Shown here: one piece after another, positions 10,858 through 22,806 of the stretch
How the letters are laid out: each line of letters opens with the position of its first letter
How positions within the stretch are numbered: position 1 is the first letter of the stretch
DNA from: Diphasiastrum complanatum
Lineage: Eukaryota > Streptophyta > Lycopodiopsida > Lycopodiales > Lycopodiaceae
Assembly (NCBI GenBank): GCA_029204225.1
Contig: CM055105.1
Span: forward strand, 10,430,551-10,494,550
Direction of reading: 5' to 3'
DNA: 64,000 nucleotides
Notes under the pieces: model-generated
What the model saw: the letters and a program-made list of their open reading frames with translations, nothing else
What the model was told of the DNA's origin: nothing
Database searches by the model: none
Position numbers and translations under genes: made by a program

Positions 10858-11549
10858 TGTTAGAAATGGTGAACTCAAGCAACCATTCCCTGGCATTCCC
10901 CAAAGACGAAGCGAGGGTTGAAGGAAAAGTGTTCGTTCGCAGCTATGAAGTGTTCAACGAATCGAAGATGAAGTGTTCGACGTTCGTCCCTACAACCAAA
11001 TGACGAAGACACCCTAGAGGGAAAAGACGAACCGAAGGAAAACAATTTGAGCTGACAATTGGCAGACAAGTGTGGAGGCATATACAATTACACTCAGCCG
11101 CCAGAAGCAATGTTGACACAGGGTAGCTAACTGATTGATTAGCGTAAACTTGTCTTGTAATTCACAGTTAAAATGTCTGGTAAAGTCCACATACTGGATA
11201 TATACAAGATAGATTACTACAACTAGTGGGTAGTAGAGAGATCAGTTGTGCTTGAAAGTCTGCCAACGAGCAGAACATAGCGACTATTGTAAGAGGAGTG
11301 TGAGGCCGCCAACGAGTGAGACATTGAATGACTTACTCAAATACAAAATACAAATACAGTACTCTCTTCCAATCCATCTCTCATTTTTCGCATCATTTTG
11401 TTGATTGAATGCTTCATGATCTGTGATCTGTAGTCGCTTGCTTAGGATCTTGCAGACAATCGAAATTTTGCAAATACAAAACAAACAAATCCTTTAATTT
11501 CTACAAAAAGTCTGTGTTTGATCCACATGTGTCTTGTAATTTGACAACA
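10858..11549 (+). repeat. 3' LTR of copia F
   Basis: Begins TGTTAGAAATGGTG after AAGAGGGAG and ends TTTGACAACA, 692 bp. The full-length sister LTR is at 15834-16532 on the other strand. Confidence 0.8.
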
Positions 11550-11991
11550 GGATGCCCAACATAATCTTAAATATTAGTTCATACTCTCAAAAGGAAAGCA
11601 CAGTCCACCAAAGAGATTAGAAATGGTTTGTGTGTGGTACTATTGAAATCAGATTCAATGTGAAGTATAGTTTTGAAACAAATGGAAGAGCAGTATGATA
11701 TCGGGAGTTCCTCAGGCGTCAACGACAGCCATCGTCTGATCAGAATTTGAGTAGTCGTAGACATCCGTGTTCTAATCAGAGTGAGTATACAAGCGCAGTC
11801 AGACAGCAATGAAAGTGCATTCAATCACAACAAGCATTCATTCTACGTTATACACAGATAGAAAGTAAGTTGCTGCTATATTACACTGAAGCACGAATAG
11901 CAACTACAAGCAGAAATTGACGGCGTAATTGGGAGGCTCAACTAATACGTCTCATGGATGGAGCAATTCATGTAATCTATGTTGGGATGAT
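11550..11991. other. Unassigned spacer
   Basis: No ORF or repeat recognised. A short minus-strand open frame at 11579-11824 has no domain and is probably chance. Confidence 0.4.
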
Positions 11992-12715
11992 CTATTTATA
12001 GATTGCATCATTGTATTAACTACAATAAATGTTTGTCACCTAATTAGGTAAGCCATTGTAATTTTAAGTATATGGCTTCTGTGACAACTGTACATAGTGT
12101 ATACTGTCAACCCATAGCAAATGTTGACGTGCACGAGGGCGTTGCAAATTGTCTCACTTTGCTTCATAAGGGAAGTGGCTTTCTCTCACTTTGCAAATTT
12201 GGGAAGTGGTTGGGAACGCTCCTTGTTCAAAGTAGATGACCTTCGACATTTTTCTCTCTCTTCAAGATTTTGCAAAAAAGACGAAGGTGTCAATAAAACA
12301 GTTTAACATGAAAATAGATGACCTTCGGGAATTTTTCTCTCTCTTCATGAACTTTTTGCGAACAAAGTAGAAGGTGTTAAAAAATATTTGAACTTTTGAA
12401 TTGTCGCGAACATTTTGCAAAAAAGTCAAGGGTGTTTTGGACTATCGTTAAACTATCCCAAAACTTTCACGAACATTTCGCGAAGCTGTCTCAAACATAG
12501 TTCATTTCTGCAAACTATCTCGAGAGTAATGTATTTCTACAGACTTGTTCTAAATGCAAGTTTGCGGAAGTTCTTGAAGATGGCAAAGTCTTTAATGACT
12601 TCAAGTTATTGTGACTTAACATCTGAACTTTGAAATTATGACAGAATTGGTTACTCTTTGTTGGAGATCAACCGAAAGCCCGTTGTAGACGTTCTTCAAG
12701 TAATTGGCTTTCTTA
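11992..12715 (+). repeat. Repeat shared, inverted, with 63229-64000
   Basis: The whole stretch matches the last 772 bases of the window in reverse complement, with substitutions and small indels. Inside it are two diverged copies of a ~95-bp unit (GATGACCTTCG...TTTTTCTCTCTCTTCA near 12234 and 12329). It is probably part of an LTR or leader of the adjoining copia family. No convincing coding potential. Confidence 0.6.
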
Positions 12716-12879
12716 GTTATGATTCACCAAGGAAGCAACTGTGGGCTTAATTTCCAACAGAGATGACACTATCAGATGCTGCAAAGCAAGACTTGTCGTG
12801 AAGGGCTACTCGTAAAGGTACGGTATCTATTCACCAATGGTGAAGATGACAAGCATCTGACTGCTCCTTGCATATGCAA
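12716..12879 (+). pseudogene. pol: Copia RT N-terminal fragment
   Basis: Frame from 12777 reads KARLVVKGYS, a stop, RYGIYSPMVKMTSI, a stop, LLLAYAM. This is the start of copia RT, immediately upstream of the part retained in copia F at 9881 (which begins LLLAYAT). The fragment is cut at 12880 by the LTR of copia M. Confidence 0.65.
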
Positions 12880-13527
12880 TGTGAAAGATCTCAGATCCTT
12901 AATATCCAATCTACTTAAATGATCTTTGGTTAGAAAGAGAAATACACTACCAATCTCACCAATGTAGAAAAAACAGCATCTACACACAAAATGAGATGCA
13001 AGCACTAATAGAACTTGATCAAACTTGAATGAAATGATAAAGTATTGTTGTTGTCCATACAAAACCAGCAAGCTACTGTATTACACATGTGTGGATCCGA
13101 AAATAACAATAAATGATCATTCTACACATAGAATTGCAAGCAATCACCAAGATAGTGCCCAAATGGATAGTAGAACCCAAGAGAACCATGTATAAGCATG
13201 AAATAAGATAGAGAAGAGAGTAGATATCTCTCTCCATGAGTCACATCCTTTTATAGCAGGTCCAAACCCTATTTGGCCATTTGGCTTTCCCACCAAAATG
13301 CTAACCCTAATATTTATGGGTCTAGATTCAATGTACCCAACTATTCAAATTTGAATCTACTCAAATTCGCATTCAAACTTTTCCACACTTTCAAAAAGTG
13401 TTTGTTCAAATGACATTTAGACTAATGAACTTTGAAGTCAATCTCTAAGTCTAAATCAAGTTTTGGCCTCAATATGCCAAATATGGAAGTCTAGCAAAAT
13501 GTGATGAAACTAGTTGAATCTTTCACA
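12880..13527 (-). repeat. 3' LTR of copia M
   Basis: 648 bp with inverted ends TGTGAAAGAT/ATCTTTCACA, read on the minus strand. TATA box CTATAAAAGG at about 13248-13257. A purine-rich tract just downstream is the probable ancestor of the long GA tracts in the related LTR fragments at 20130 and 59363. Confidence 0.8.
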
Positions 13528-13558
13528 CTCTCTCTTCAACTAGTTTTAGCATAGACTT

Positions 13559-15830
13559 TTATAGCACTCCAAGTGAAGTCCTATGCTTCATGAACAAGTC
13601 ATGTGCTTTGGTGAAGATATCAGCTACACATTCCCTTGAAGACACATGTTGAAGCTCCTCCTTCTTTGCAATGACTTGCCCCCTCACAAAGTGATATTGT
13701 ATCTCAATATGCTTGCTCCTAGCATGAAAGAAAGAATTGGATGCCATTCTTTGGGCTGATTGATTGTCTAAAAATATGATTGGGCTCTATGAAAAATCCA
13801 GCAAGTGAAGATCTTTGATCATCCTCTTGATCCATACCATCTCCTTTGTGCAATGTGTAAGAGCTTTGTACTCGGCCTCACTAGATGACAATGAGATAAT
13901 GGCTTGTTTCTTCGACATCCATGATATAGCTCCATCACCTATGAAAATACAATAAGTACTAATGGATTTCCTATCCATTACATCTCCAGCATAGTCCGAA
14001 TCTGAAAATCCAAAAAGATCAGGTGATGATCCCTCATACAATATGCCAAAATCTCGAGTTCCAATGATGAACCTCAGAACTCGCTTTCCTAGCTTCCAAT
14101 GCTCCTCACTAGGATCTTGCATGAATTGACTCAATCTTCCAGCATAGTAGCTTAGATCTAGTCTAGTAATGGTTAGATAGAAGAGTGAACCAACTAGCTA
14201 CCTATAGAGAGTAATGTCCTTGAAGGATCTTTCATTACCTCTTATAGTTAGCTTTACATGAGACTCCATAGGTGTATCAATAGCTTTTGCATCTACCATA
14301 TGAAATCTTTCTAGAATAGAACTAGCATACTTCTCTTGACAAATGAAAGTAGATTGAGAAGATCTAATGACTTCTATTCCCAAAATGTAATGCAAATTAC
14401 CAAGATCATGCACCTCAAATTCCTTCTTAAGAGCATTCTTGATATCCTCCACATCTTGATTGTCTCCACCACTCAAGATGATATCATCCACATAGATTAG
14501 CAAGATGGTAACATCATTTCCAGCAAACCTATAATAAAGTGAATGATCATACTCACTCATAACAAAGCCTTGAGAAAGTAAAAAAGTGATAAGCTTCGCA
14601 TACCAACTCCTTGGTTCCTGCTTAAGGCCATACAAACTCTTTTGTAGAAGACACACATGATTTGGCTTTGTTGATGAAATGTAGCTCTCGGGTTGCACCA
14701 TGTACACTTCCTCCTCAAGATCCCCATTCAAGAATGCATTTGAAATGTCCGTTTGCCATAGATCCCATCCATAAAGTGTAGCAAGTGAAATGATGACTCA
14801 AATGCTTACCATCTTTGCCACGGGTGAAAAGGTCTCATCATAGTCAATCCCTTGTTGTTGACCATATCTTTTTGCCACAACCTTGCTTTGTACTTGTTGA
14901 TAGATCCATCTTGGTTTGTCTTCACATTGAAGATCCATTTGCATCCAATAGCTTTCTTGTCCTTAGGCAACTCCACCAATCTCCATGTTCCATTCTTCAT
15001 AAGAGCTTGATACTCAAGATCCATTGCTTGGATCCACTCCTCTTCTTTCCTTACTTGATTTACACTTGTAGGCTCATCCAAAGAAGTTAGGAAGGCAACA
15101 TAATTTCTAGAAACTACTTGCAAATCCTTTTGATCATATGTGAGCCTTGAAGGTACTTGTCTTTCTTTTGATGTTCTCCTTGGCTTTTGACTTGATGAAG
15201 GTCCATCATCATCACCATCCAAAGTACGATCCTTCTCATCAACATCAAGAATGTTAGATCCATCCACACTACCATCAATCATGCTTGAAGACACTTTTGT
15301 AATGTTTCCCTCATTAAAAATGACATCTCTACCAACAATCAATTTGTTAGTAGAGGGAATGTAAACCTTGTAGGCTTTACTCACCTCACTATATCCAACA
15401 AAAATACCTCTTCTTGAAGATGGATCCTCCTTGGTCCTATCATCAAGAGTAATGTTGACATAGCATGTGCATCCAAAGGTTCTTAGAAAGTTGACACTTG
15501 GCCTCCTCTTGAATAGCATCTCAAAAGGTGTCCTTCCATCCAAAATAGCACTCGGCCACCTATTGCACAAGAAATTGGCACACAACAAAGCTTGATCCCA
15601 AAATGGTTTGTCAAGATTAGCACTTAACCTCATAGCTTTAGCACTTTCAGATAAAGTCCTATTCTTCGTTTCACCCACTCCATTTTGTTGTGAGGTCCTT
15701 GATGTTGTATACTCCCTCTTGATACCATGCCCATCACAAAAGGCCTTGAACTTATTAGATATGTAATCACCACCATTGTCACCCCTCAAGCACTTGATCT
15801 TTGTGGAAAATTGGTTCTCCCTTTCCCAGT
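13559..15830 (-). pseudogene. pol: Copia M integrase-RT-RNase H remnant
   Basis: Integrase enters at the second catalytic Asp (RGDNGGDYISNKF) and shows TSQQNGVGE in place of the usual PQQNGVAE. The GCKWIFN start of RT lies near 14920, followed by a frameshift. RT continues at 14198-14731 with QKSLYGLKQ and a canonical YVDD. RNase H is at 13787-14134 (SDSDYAGD, SSSEAEYKAL), and the C-terminal HARSKHIEI and ECVADIFTKA at 13559-13747. At least three breaks separate these blocks, so no polyprotein could be made. Gag and protease are missing. Confidence 0.85.
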
Positions 15831-15833
15831 GGT

Positions 15834-16532
15834 TGTTGAGTTGTCAAATTAAAAGACGCATGTGCATCAAACACGGAGTTTTTGTAGAAATTAAAGGATT
15901 TGTTTGCTTTGTATATGAGGAATTTTGATTGTCTATAGGATCCTAAGCAAGCGACTACAGATCACAGATCATGAAGCATTCAATCAACAAAATGACGTGA
16001 AAAATGAGAGATGGATTGGAAGAGAGTACTGTCTTTGTATTTTGTATTTGAGTGAGTCATTCAGTGTCTCGCTCGTTGGCAGCCTGACGCTCCTCTTACA
16101 GAAGTCGCTATGTTCTACTAGTTGGCAGACTTTCATGCACAGCTGATCTCTCTACTACCCACTAAAGTTGTAGTAATCTATCTTGTATACATCCACTATG
16201 TGGACTTTACCAGACATTTTAACTGTGAATCACAAGACAGGTTTACGCTAATCAATCAATTAACTACCATGTGTCAACATTGCTTCTGGTGGCTGAGCAT
16301 AATAGTACATGCCTCCACTCTCGTCTACCAATTGTCAGCTCAAATTGTTTTCCTTCGGTTCGTCTTTTCCTTCTAGGGTGTCTTCGTTATTTGGTTGCAG
16401 GGGCGAACGTCAAACACTTTGTCTTTGATTCTTTAAAGCCTTCGTAGCCATGAACAAACACTTTTTCTTCGACCCTCGCTTCATCTTCGAGGAACACTAG
16501 GGAATGGTTGCATGAGTTCACCATTTCTAACA
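15834..16532 (-). repeat. 3' LTR of copia G (F family)
   Basis: 699 bp, TGTTAGAAATGGTG at the 16532 end. Collinear with 10858-11549. The part 16418-16532 also matches 63114-63228. Confidence 0.8.
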
Positions 16533-17815
16533 CTCCCTCTTGAATGTTGCAATCTTTGTTGTGTTTGTTTAGTCCCATTGCGTTTTTTTGTTTTGTAAAT
16601 AGTGGTTTGTCAAGCGGCTTTGTGAGGAAATCTACAACCATGTTTTTTGATTTTATGTATTGGACTTTCAGCTCTCCTTTCGAGATTAGGCTCGAACATG
16701 ATGGTACTTCAGAGGTATATGTTTTGTCTTTGAATGGAAGATAAGATCCTGGGACAGATATATGGCACTCTCAGAATCCATCATCATCGTGCATGGTTCT
16801 TCTTGTTGTATGCCAATTGCCTCTAGCATCATTTGTAACCATACTACCTCATTCATCATCTTCGAAGCTGCAACATACTCAGCTTGGCACGAGGATTGAG
16901 ACACCAATGTTTGTTTCATGCATGTCCAGCTGATTGCTGCTCCGCACGCTATCGAACACCCTCTTGTCACAAACTTGTTGTTGTCTTTGCAGCTCACCCA
17001 GCTTGCATCACTGTAGTGTTGCAGCTCAAATCCTTTTTCTTCTTTTTCTACTTTGTAGGTCAATCCCATATTATGGGTGCCCTTCAGATATTGCAATATT
17101 CTTTTTGCGATTTGCCAATGCACCATGCTAGGATTCGAAGAGAATTGGCTCAATGCATAGACTAGGAAGGCTAAGTTGGGTCTGGTACAGATTGTGAGGT
17201 ATATCAAGCTACCGATCAAGTTTTGGTATGGTATACCTTCCATTTTCTATCTCTCCTCATCAATATTTGAGCAATCCTACTTTGTCAATCTACCTCCGGG
17301 TACCATTGGTGTGGCTTTTTCTTTGTAGTCCATCATTCGATACTACTTTAGCACCTTTTCGGTGTATTTCGATTGACTCAGATGCATTACTCCTCTGATT
17401 CGATCTCTTTTGATCTGCAGCTCAAGGTATTTTGTTGCTTCTCCCAGATCTGTGATTTCATAACTTTAAGAAATCGGACTCTTCATTTCTTTGATCAGCG
17501 TCAAAGAGTTTCCTATCATCAGGGAGTCATCTAGAAAAATATCTAGAATCACAAAGCTTCTTCCTACTTTTTTTATATAGACATTATAGTCTAGTTGTGT
17601 AGGAATGTAGTCTAGAGACTTCATAAGACTGTCGAGCTTCTTGTACCAAGCTCGTGATGCCTACTTCAGACCATAAATGTATCGCTACAACAACAAACAT
17701 ATTGTCGATTATCCGGGTCTTCGAATCCTTCTGGCTACTTCATGAAGATTTCCTCCTCTAGATCTCAGTGGAGGAAGGCTGTTTTCACATCAATCTGGTG
17801 TATTTTCAGATTTTC
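16533..17815 (-). pseudogene. pol: Copia G: RT-RNase H fragment (F family)
   Basis: Reads from IHQIDVKTAFLH at 17815 down to MVADFLTKPLDKP near 16641. RNase H is complete here (YSDASWVS, QAEYVAASK, DSESAIYLSQ, HIPLKYHH). It shares the in-frame stops LH*DLE and MK*PEG and the FLDD box with copia F. A stop and frame change after KYHHVRA separates the C-terminal tether. Codons read KEEKGFELQ where the copies at 22.6 and 61.8 kb have a stop. The upstream edge at 17815 joins the H leader, as it does at 61846, so this join is older than the duplication. Confidence 0.8.
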
Positions 17816-18551
17816 CCATTCTATTTGTCATTTCAAATGCAACCAAAGTTTTCACATTTCTCACTATTCTAGATTTCCAAAACCAAGAAACTAGTGTCTA
17901 GAAATGGATAACTAATGAAGCTTTATGGAAACTTCAATTTTCGGATCTGATTTTCAGATTTACAGATCTGAAAATCAGAACTTCAAAATGACAAAAAATA
18001 GAATTTCAAAACTTGGTTCATGCACAAAGTTACACTACCATTCCCTTCCTACATTGTCATCTTCATGAAACTAGGAGATAGAAAGGTGTAACTAATGAAG
18101 TTTGAATGAAAGCTTCACTTTTCAGATCTGATTTTCAGATTTACAGGTCTGAGAAATAGAGCTTCAAAATGAAAATCAAAACTTCAAACACTTCATTTAT
18201 GCAAAAAAAAGACACGAGTTTTGATCAAAACACATAGCTAGAATCAATCTTTTTGCCAAAAAAAAGTTTGTGTATGTAGAGGAAGACTTCCTCTACCCAT
18301 CCCACAAATCCTTTTTCAGAACTTTTAAAAACCCAAAGCCCACTTTAAAACTTCTCTAACATGATAAAAAATCAGCCCCTAAACAATTCTATAAGCATCA
18401 CTACTCTCTTCCAAAGAGAACTAGATTCATTGGGTACTTCAACTACAAGCTTCCTACAACTAGAAAAGCCTATAATCTTCCCCAAAAAAAAATTTAGTTG
18501 GTGATCTTAATAGAACTTGAAGAAGGTTAGAAAGGTTACCATTCTTTGTCT
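17816..18551 (-). other. Leader of copia H with dyad repeats
   Basis: Non-coding. Two diverged ~180-bp units (AACTAATGAAG at about 17909 and 18091) each carry GATCTGATTTTCAGAT-type dyads; 17946-17959 and 17966-17979 form a perfect 14-bp stem with a 6-nt loop. Located between the primer site and the RT join. Confidence 0.6.
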
Positions 18552-18564
18552 AGCTCTGATACCA
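18552..18564 (-). other. Primer binding site of copia H (left)
   Basis: Minus strand TGGTATCAGAGCT, Met type, next to the LTR. Confidence 0.75.
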
Positions 18565-19600
18565 CTTTTACAAGTAGAAGTGAGGAAGTCCTCCAAATCC
18601 AAGATAGAGCCTCCAAATATCCTCCAAGCAACCTGCAAGCTTCAAGATGCTCCCCAACTCCAAGCTAGGATGCCTTCACCTGCAAGTAAGGATCTGCAAG
18701 CCTCCAAGGATCTCTCCTCCATCTGTGTCCCTACTCCTTAAACACAAAGATAGATAACAAGCTGGTCTCAAGTATTCACCACCCAACCATAGCTAGATCC
18801 AAGCTCCAAGCAAGACCTCTCTAGCACCCCCTTGCTAACCATAAACAAATCACAAGCATACCACAACACTCCATAGCATACTCAAGATCCAAACCCTACT
18901 TATGTCCCATACCATAAGCAAGATCCAAACCTCAAACATACTACGACAAGAAAGCACTCTACACACTAGTAGCAACACTAGAGCATAAGCCAAGCAAACA
19001 AGAGAGATCTCCCCCCCCCCCCTCCCAATGGGCGCCCTACTACCCTCACATAGATGGCCCATGGACCCCTCCAATGCACTATGGAGTTCCATGCTCATCC
19101 AATGAGAGAGACAGAAGCCTAGAAGAGTTACAGAATCTCCAAGAGCCTTCATAGGCTTATGGAATGTCAAGAGACTCCTTCCATAAACTATGACTCTTGG
19201 AATGCCTTTCTTGTGGGAGTTGGGAACTCAATGGACACTTTAGAAGAGCGCCCTTCTACTAGGTCCCATTGCCCAAGTTGTGCAAGTATACTTTGGTCCT
19301 AGACCAATAAAGTGACATGGTTCAAGGTTGAGGCCCAAGGTTTAGAAAAAATAGTCATCCAATGAATTTCTACCACCTCTCTAGGTTCCATACCTCCATC
19401 CAAGGCATAGACACCTACCTGCCCTTAACCAAGGACACTAGTACCTTAATCTAAGTCACCTACTCTTAATACTAAGGGTACCCCTTATCCATGGGTCACG
19501 TGGCTCCATACCTCCAACTAAAGTATAGTCACTTGCATGTCCTTATCCAAGGTCACATACCCTTAATCCTAAGGGTACCTTGCCATTTAGCCCCCAACAT
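18565..19600 (-). repeat. LTR of copia H (left copy)
   Basis: About 1036 bp, beginning TGTTGGGGGC on the minus strand and ending beside the primer site. The end reads GTAAAAG rather than CA, so the boundary is not certain. A C-run at 19010-19022 corresponds to a longer G-run in the right copy. Confidence 0.6.
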
Positions 19601-19634
19601 TAAATGGACTATTAGGGGTCTGAAGTACTGCTAG

Positions 19635-20012
19635 TTACATAGGTATATAACATCTGTCTCTTGCAACACATCCAACCTGGTTAGCAATAATACAAGCATA
19701 TAGTTTGAACAACTTCCCTTGCCACTTACCTTTTCCAATCAAGATATCCTTTCTTTTGATCATACAAGCATCTCCATCAAACTTAAATTTGAAGCCTTTA
19801 CTTAGCAATTGACTCACACTAAGCAAATTCTTGGTAATAGATGTAAGAAACAAGACATCCTCCAAATGAACATTTCTATTTGTAGAGAGAGAAATAGGAA
19901 TTGTGCCAATTCTTTTGATTGCACACTCACCATTATTGGCCGTGTAAATTACCCTCTTGTCATCTCCATATGCCAACAAAAAAGTGAAGTACTCTTTGTG
20001 AAAAGTCATATT
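19635..20012 (-). pseudogene. pol: Copia H protease/GAG-pre-integrase fragment
   Basis: 125 residues starting at HMTFHKEYF, just past the missing protease DSGA box, through IGTIPISL and TKNLLSVSQLLSKGF, to GKLFKLYACI. This is the standard copia link between protease and the integrase zinc domain. It is open here but detached from both neighbours: an LTR fragment precedes it and an LTR follows. Confidence 0.75.
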
Positions 20013-20316
<304 letters not shown>

Positions 20317-20661
20317 CTTGGTGTATAGAGCCATGGATTTGTCTTTGATGGACAGGCTGCTAGTCTTTCTCCGCATCTTCTTGAAGAAGATGATCGATCA
20401 CCTTTTGAAGAGTGAGGTCGAGTTGTGTGGAGATCATCACCACAAAGTGCTCATAGCACTTTGGAAGAGAAGAAAACAAGGTCATGATGACATCATCATC
20501 TTAAATAGAACATTTTACAGCTGATAACTGATCTACTGGCACTTGAAGTTGTTGATGTGAGAAGTGATGGCAGTAGAATCAGACATGCTAAGAGTAAGAA
20601 CTTCCTTCTAAGATGTAACCTTGTGGTTACATCGTGAGTCTCATAGAGACTTGATAGCGAG
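20317..20661 (-). pseudogene. gag: Copia H gag fragment (left)
   Basis: Minus-strand frames give YETHDVTTRLHLRRKF, MSDSTAITSHINNFK, LPKCYEHFVVMIS and VIDHLLQEDAEKD, the UBN2-type core of copia gag. Stops and one frameshift interrupt it. The CACTA terminus at 20662 cuts it just before LYETHD, so the DNA transposon inserted in this gag. Confidence 0.7.
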
Positions 20662-22398
20662 CACTACAAGAGGATGGGCGATTTCCAAGGCTTTTTTTGA
20701 GCGTTTCTTTGAAAGATAGTTTTTAAAATGAGTCGCGCGGGGAGCGGAATGCTCGAGCCTCAGGTCCGGTATTTGGCCTCAGAATAAGCCTACCAAATTT
20801 GAACTTGGGTTTGAAACATTTATAGAGAGGGATATAGAGAGGGTTATGAATCCACTAGAAGGCCTAGGACATACATCAGAATATTAAATCTAGTTTGAGG
20901 GGTGTACTGAGGCTGACCTTGGTATAAGCCTACCGGATTTGAACTTGTTTTTGAGACATTTATAGAGAGGTTTATACAGAGGGTCAAATGTCATTAACTC
21001 CACGATAAAATTACACTTAAACATGTGGCATATCCTAGGTATGATGGGAAAATGTCTTACCACCTTGGCAGGTATGGTCGCTCCTTGTAAATCTTGCCTA
21101 TAGTGGTGTTCCCCATAGCGTGGACACGTGCTTGCCTCCTCAAACTCATCTCGATATAATATGCTATCGTTGGGACATGCATGGATGCTCTTGTAATCCA
21201 TGCCGACCGTGGATAGCATTTTCTTGGCTTCTTGTCGAGACGTCGCCATGGTGTTATTTGGGGGCCACATTTTCCTGAGCAAATTGCGACAAAATATAAA
21301 TTTATGTAATTAGTTATGTATAGTTTCTCGCAACGCATGAATTAAAAATAAAACAAGATTAGAGCAATTTGCCTATAACACACATCATGAAGCAAGCAAG
21401 CTTACCCAAACAACTTTGTCACGCTCGCATTCGACCACCCGTACTTAGTTTGCAAGTTCAAAAGTAGCAAACAAGTTTGCAACTTTGACATTTGTGCACC
21501 CTCGTACAAAGGATTGGATGCCAAGCCACGCATCATCATTCATCATGTCATCCATGTCCCCCTCGTGATCATGCGATGTGAATGGCACATCCTCGTGTGT
21601 TGTGTCTTCTCAGGACATCTCTTCGTGCAAGTCCACAAGTGGTGTATGCGAGGAAAATGGTGGCTCTCGTGCGCTTGCACGTCTGAATCTTGCGGATTGC
21701 ATGGCAATATCTGGTTGAATTCTTCGATAGTCATGTGAGCGTGAATCATCACCCTACACAATACAAGTGCAACAACAATCAAGAATAACTGAATATTTCT
21801 CCAATCAGAAAGGGTGCCAAACAACATACATAGAAAAGGAGCGTGCAATCATTTATTTAATTTTAGCAAAACAAAGAGGTTTGCAAAGTATAACTCACAA
21901 AGAACCGACCTCTATCCGCACAAATAATGACTCCCTCTCAATCTGACCATACATGCGAACATGTGATATAGTGGTACGTCGCTCTCATCGCAGTGCATAC
22001 TTACATTGTGCACATGGGCATGATATTCTCTGGTGTAACCAGGCCTTTGATCCTATATGTGATGGTCCTGTCTCATCATCTGAGGATGAGGAACGTGAAC
22101 TCAACATCTGCATCGGTGCACCTTGGCAGTTGACAATGGATTGAACACAAAATTAGAAATGATTATCAATACATAAAACACATTGAGATGAACAAAAGAT
22201 ATGTATATAATAACTAAATTTGAGTCTAGTGCAACTAGTCTATGGAAATTAGCAGTACCATTGCAAGATCGGATTACGCCTAGATATGCAAAGCATGCCT
22301 ACGTGCATCATTACATGTCTAGCCTCGCTCTTCAATTCTCCCTGGTTTTTTTACTAATATATTGTTGGCTTTCCCGATATCCGGAAATAGGTTTGGAC
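20662..22398 (-). mobile_element. CACTA (En/Spm) element, left copy, deleted
   Basis: The terminus CACTACAAGAGG at 20662 is a CACTA-type terminal inverted repeat. Behind it lie subterminal repeats (two ~130-bp units with TCTATAAATGT and GGTAGGCTTAT) and then transposase coding pieces in the opposite direction. The other end is hidden by the copia I LTR at 22399, and no second TIR was found. Only the N-terminal quarter of a TNP2 transposase remains, so this is a deletion derivative. Confidence 0.75.
20920..22150 (-). pseudogene. CACTA TNP2-type transposase, N-terminal part
   Basis: Reading from 22150 downwards: a transposase-associated domain with ISCPCAQCKYALRRER and HVRMYGQIERE; then PLYEGAQMSKLQTC and KYGWSNASVTKLFG; then, after a probable intron or decayed gap, REAKKMLSTVGMDYKSIHA-like sequence in 20890-21282, ACPNDSILY, CPRYG and IPAKVVRHFPI. 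These are the ordered motifs of plant TNP2 transposases. The catalytic core is absent and the frame runs into subterminal repeat. Stops and frame changes separate the blocks. Confidence 0.75.
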
Positions 22399-22587
22399 TG
22401 ACAAAATTTTCATATTTCACACGTGTGGGGAATGTCCACAAGTATGATGGATCTAATTAAGCTTTGTGATTAGCACAATAACCTGATTCTAGATTGATTA
22501 ACAAGATCTAGTTAAGAAGAAATGGCTTAACCACAATCTAGCATGCTAAGCAGCTAAATATGATAGCAATGAATCAATAATGAGCAA
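22399..22587 (-). repeat. Copia I LTR fragment
   Basis: Matches 50722-50892 in reverse complement, including CACACGTGTG near 22418. It is cut at 22587, where an F-family LTR piece begins. Confidence 0.65.
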
Positions 22588-22806
22588 AAGCCTCTCGTCT
22601 TCCAATTGTCAGCTCAAATTGTTTTCCTTCGGTTCGTCTTTTCCTTCTAGGGTGTCTTCGTTATTTGGTTGCAGGGGCGAACGTCGAACACTTTGTCTTT
22701 GATTCTTTAAAGCCTTCGTAGCCATGAACAGACACTTTTTCTTCGACCCTCGCTTCATCTTCGGGGAACGCTAGGGAATGGTTGCATGAGTTCACCATTT
22801 CTAACA
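22588..22806 (-). repeat. F-family LTR fragment (copia C)
   Basis: Matches 16312-16532; starts TGTTAGAAATGG at 22806 on the minus strand and is truncated at 22588. Confidence 0.75.

Larger units (their letters stand above)
12880..15833 (-). mobile_element. Copia M, 5'-truncated
   Basis: The 3' LTR (12880-13527) and 3' two-thirds of pol remain. The 5' part is cut inside integrase at 15833, where the LTR of copia G begins. The LTR end at 12880 abuts a different copia RT fragment, so M inserted into that fragment and G probably inserted into M. Confidence 0.75.

Noticed and set aside
18850-19170. ORF conserved in both arms (60463-60795)
   Set aside because: It lies within the H LTR, and conservation follows from the duplication; frame contains a homopolymer run of varying length.
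22201-22401. 66-residue ORF identical in the two arms (50889-51089)
   Set aside because: Identical by recent duplication; no homology signal, spans the CACTA/LTR junction.
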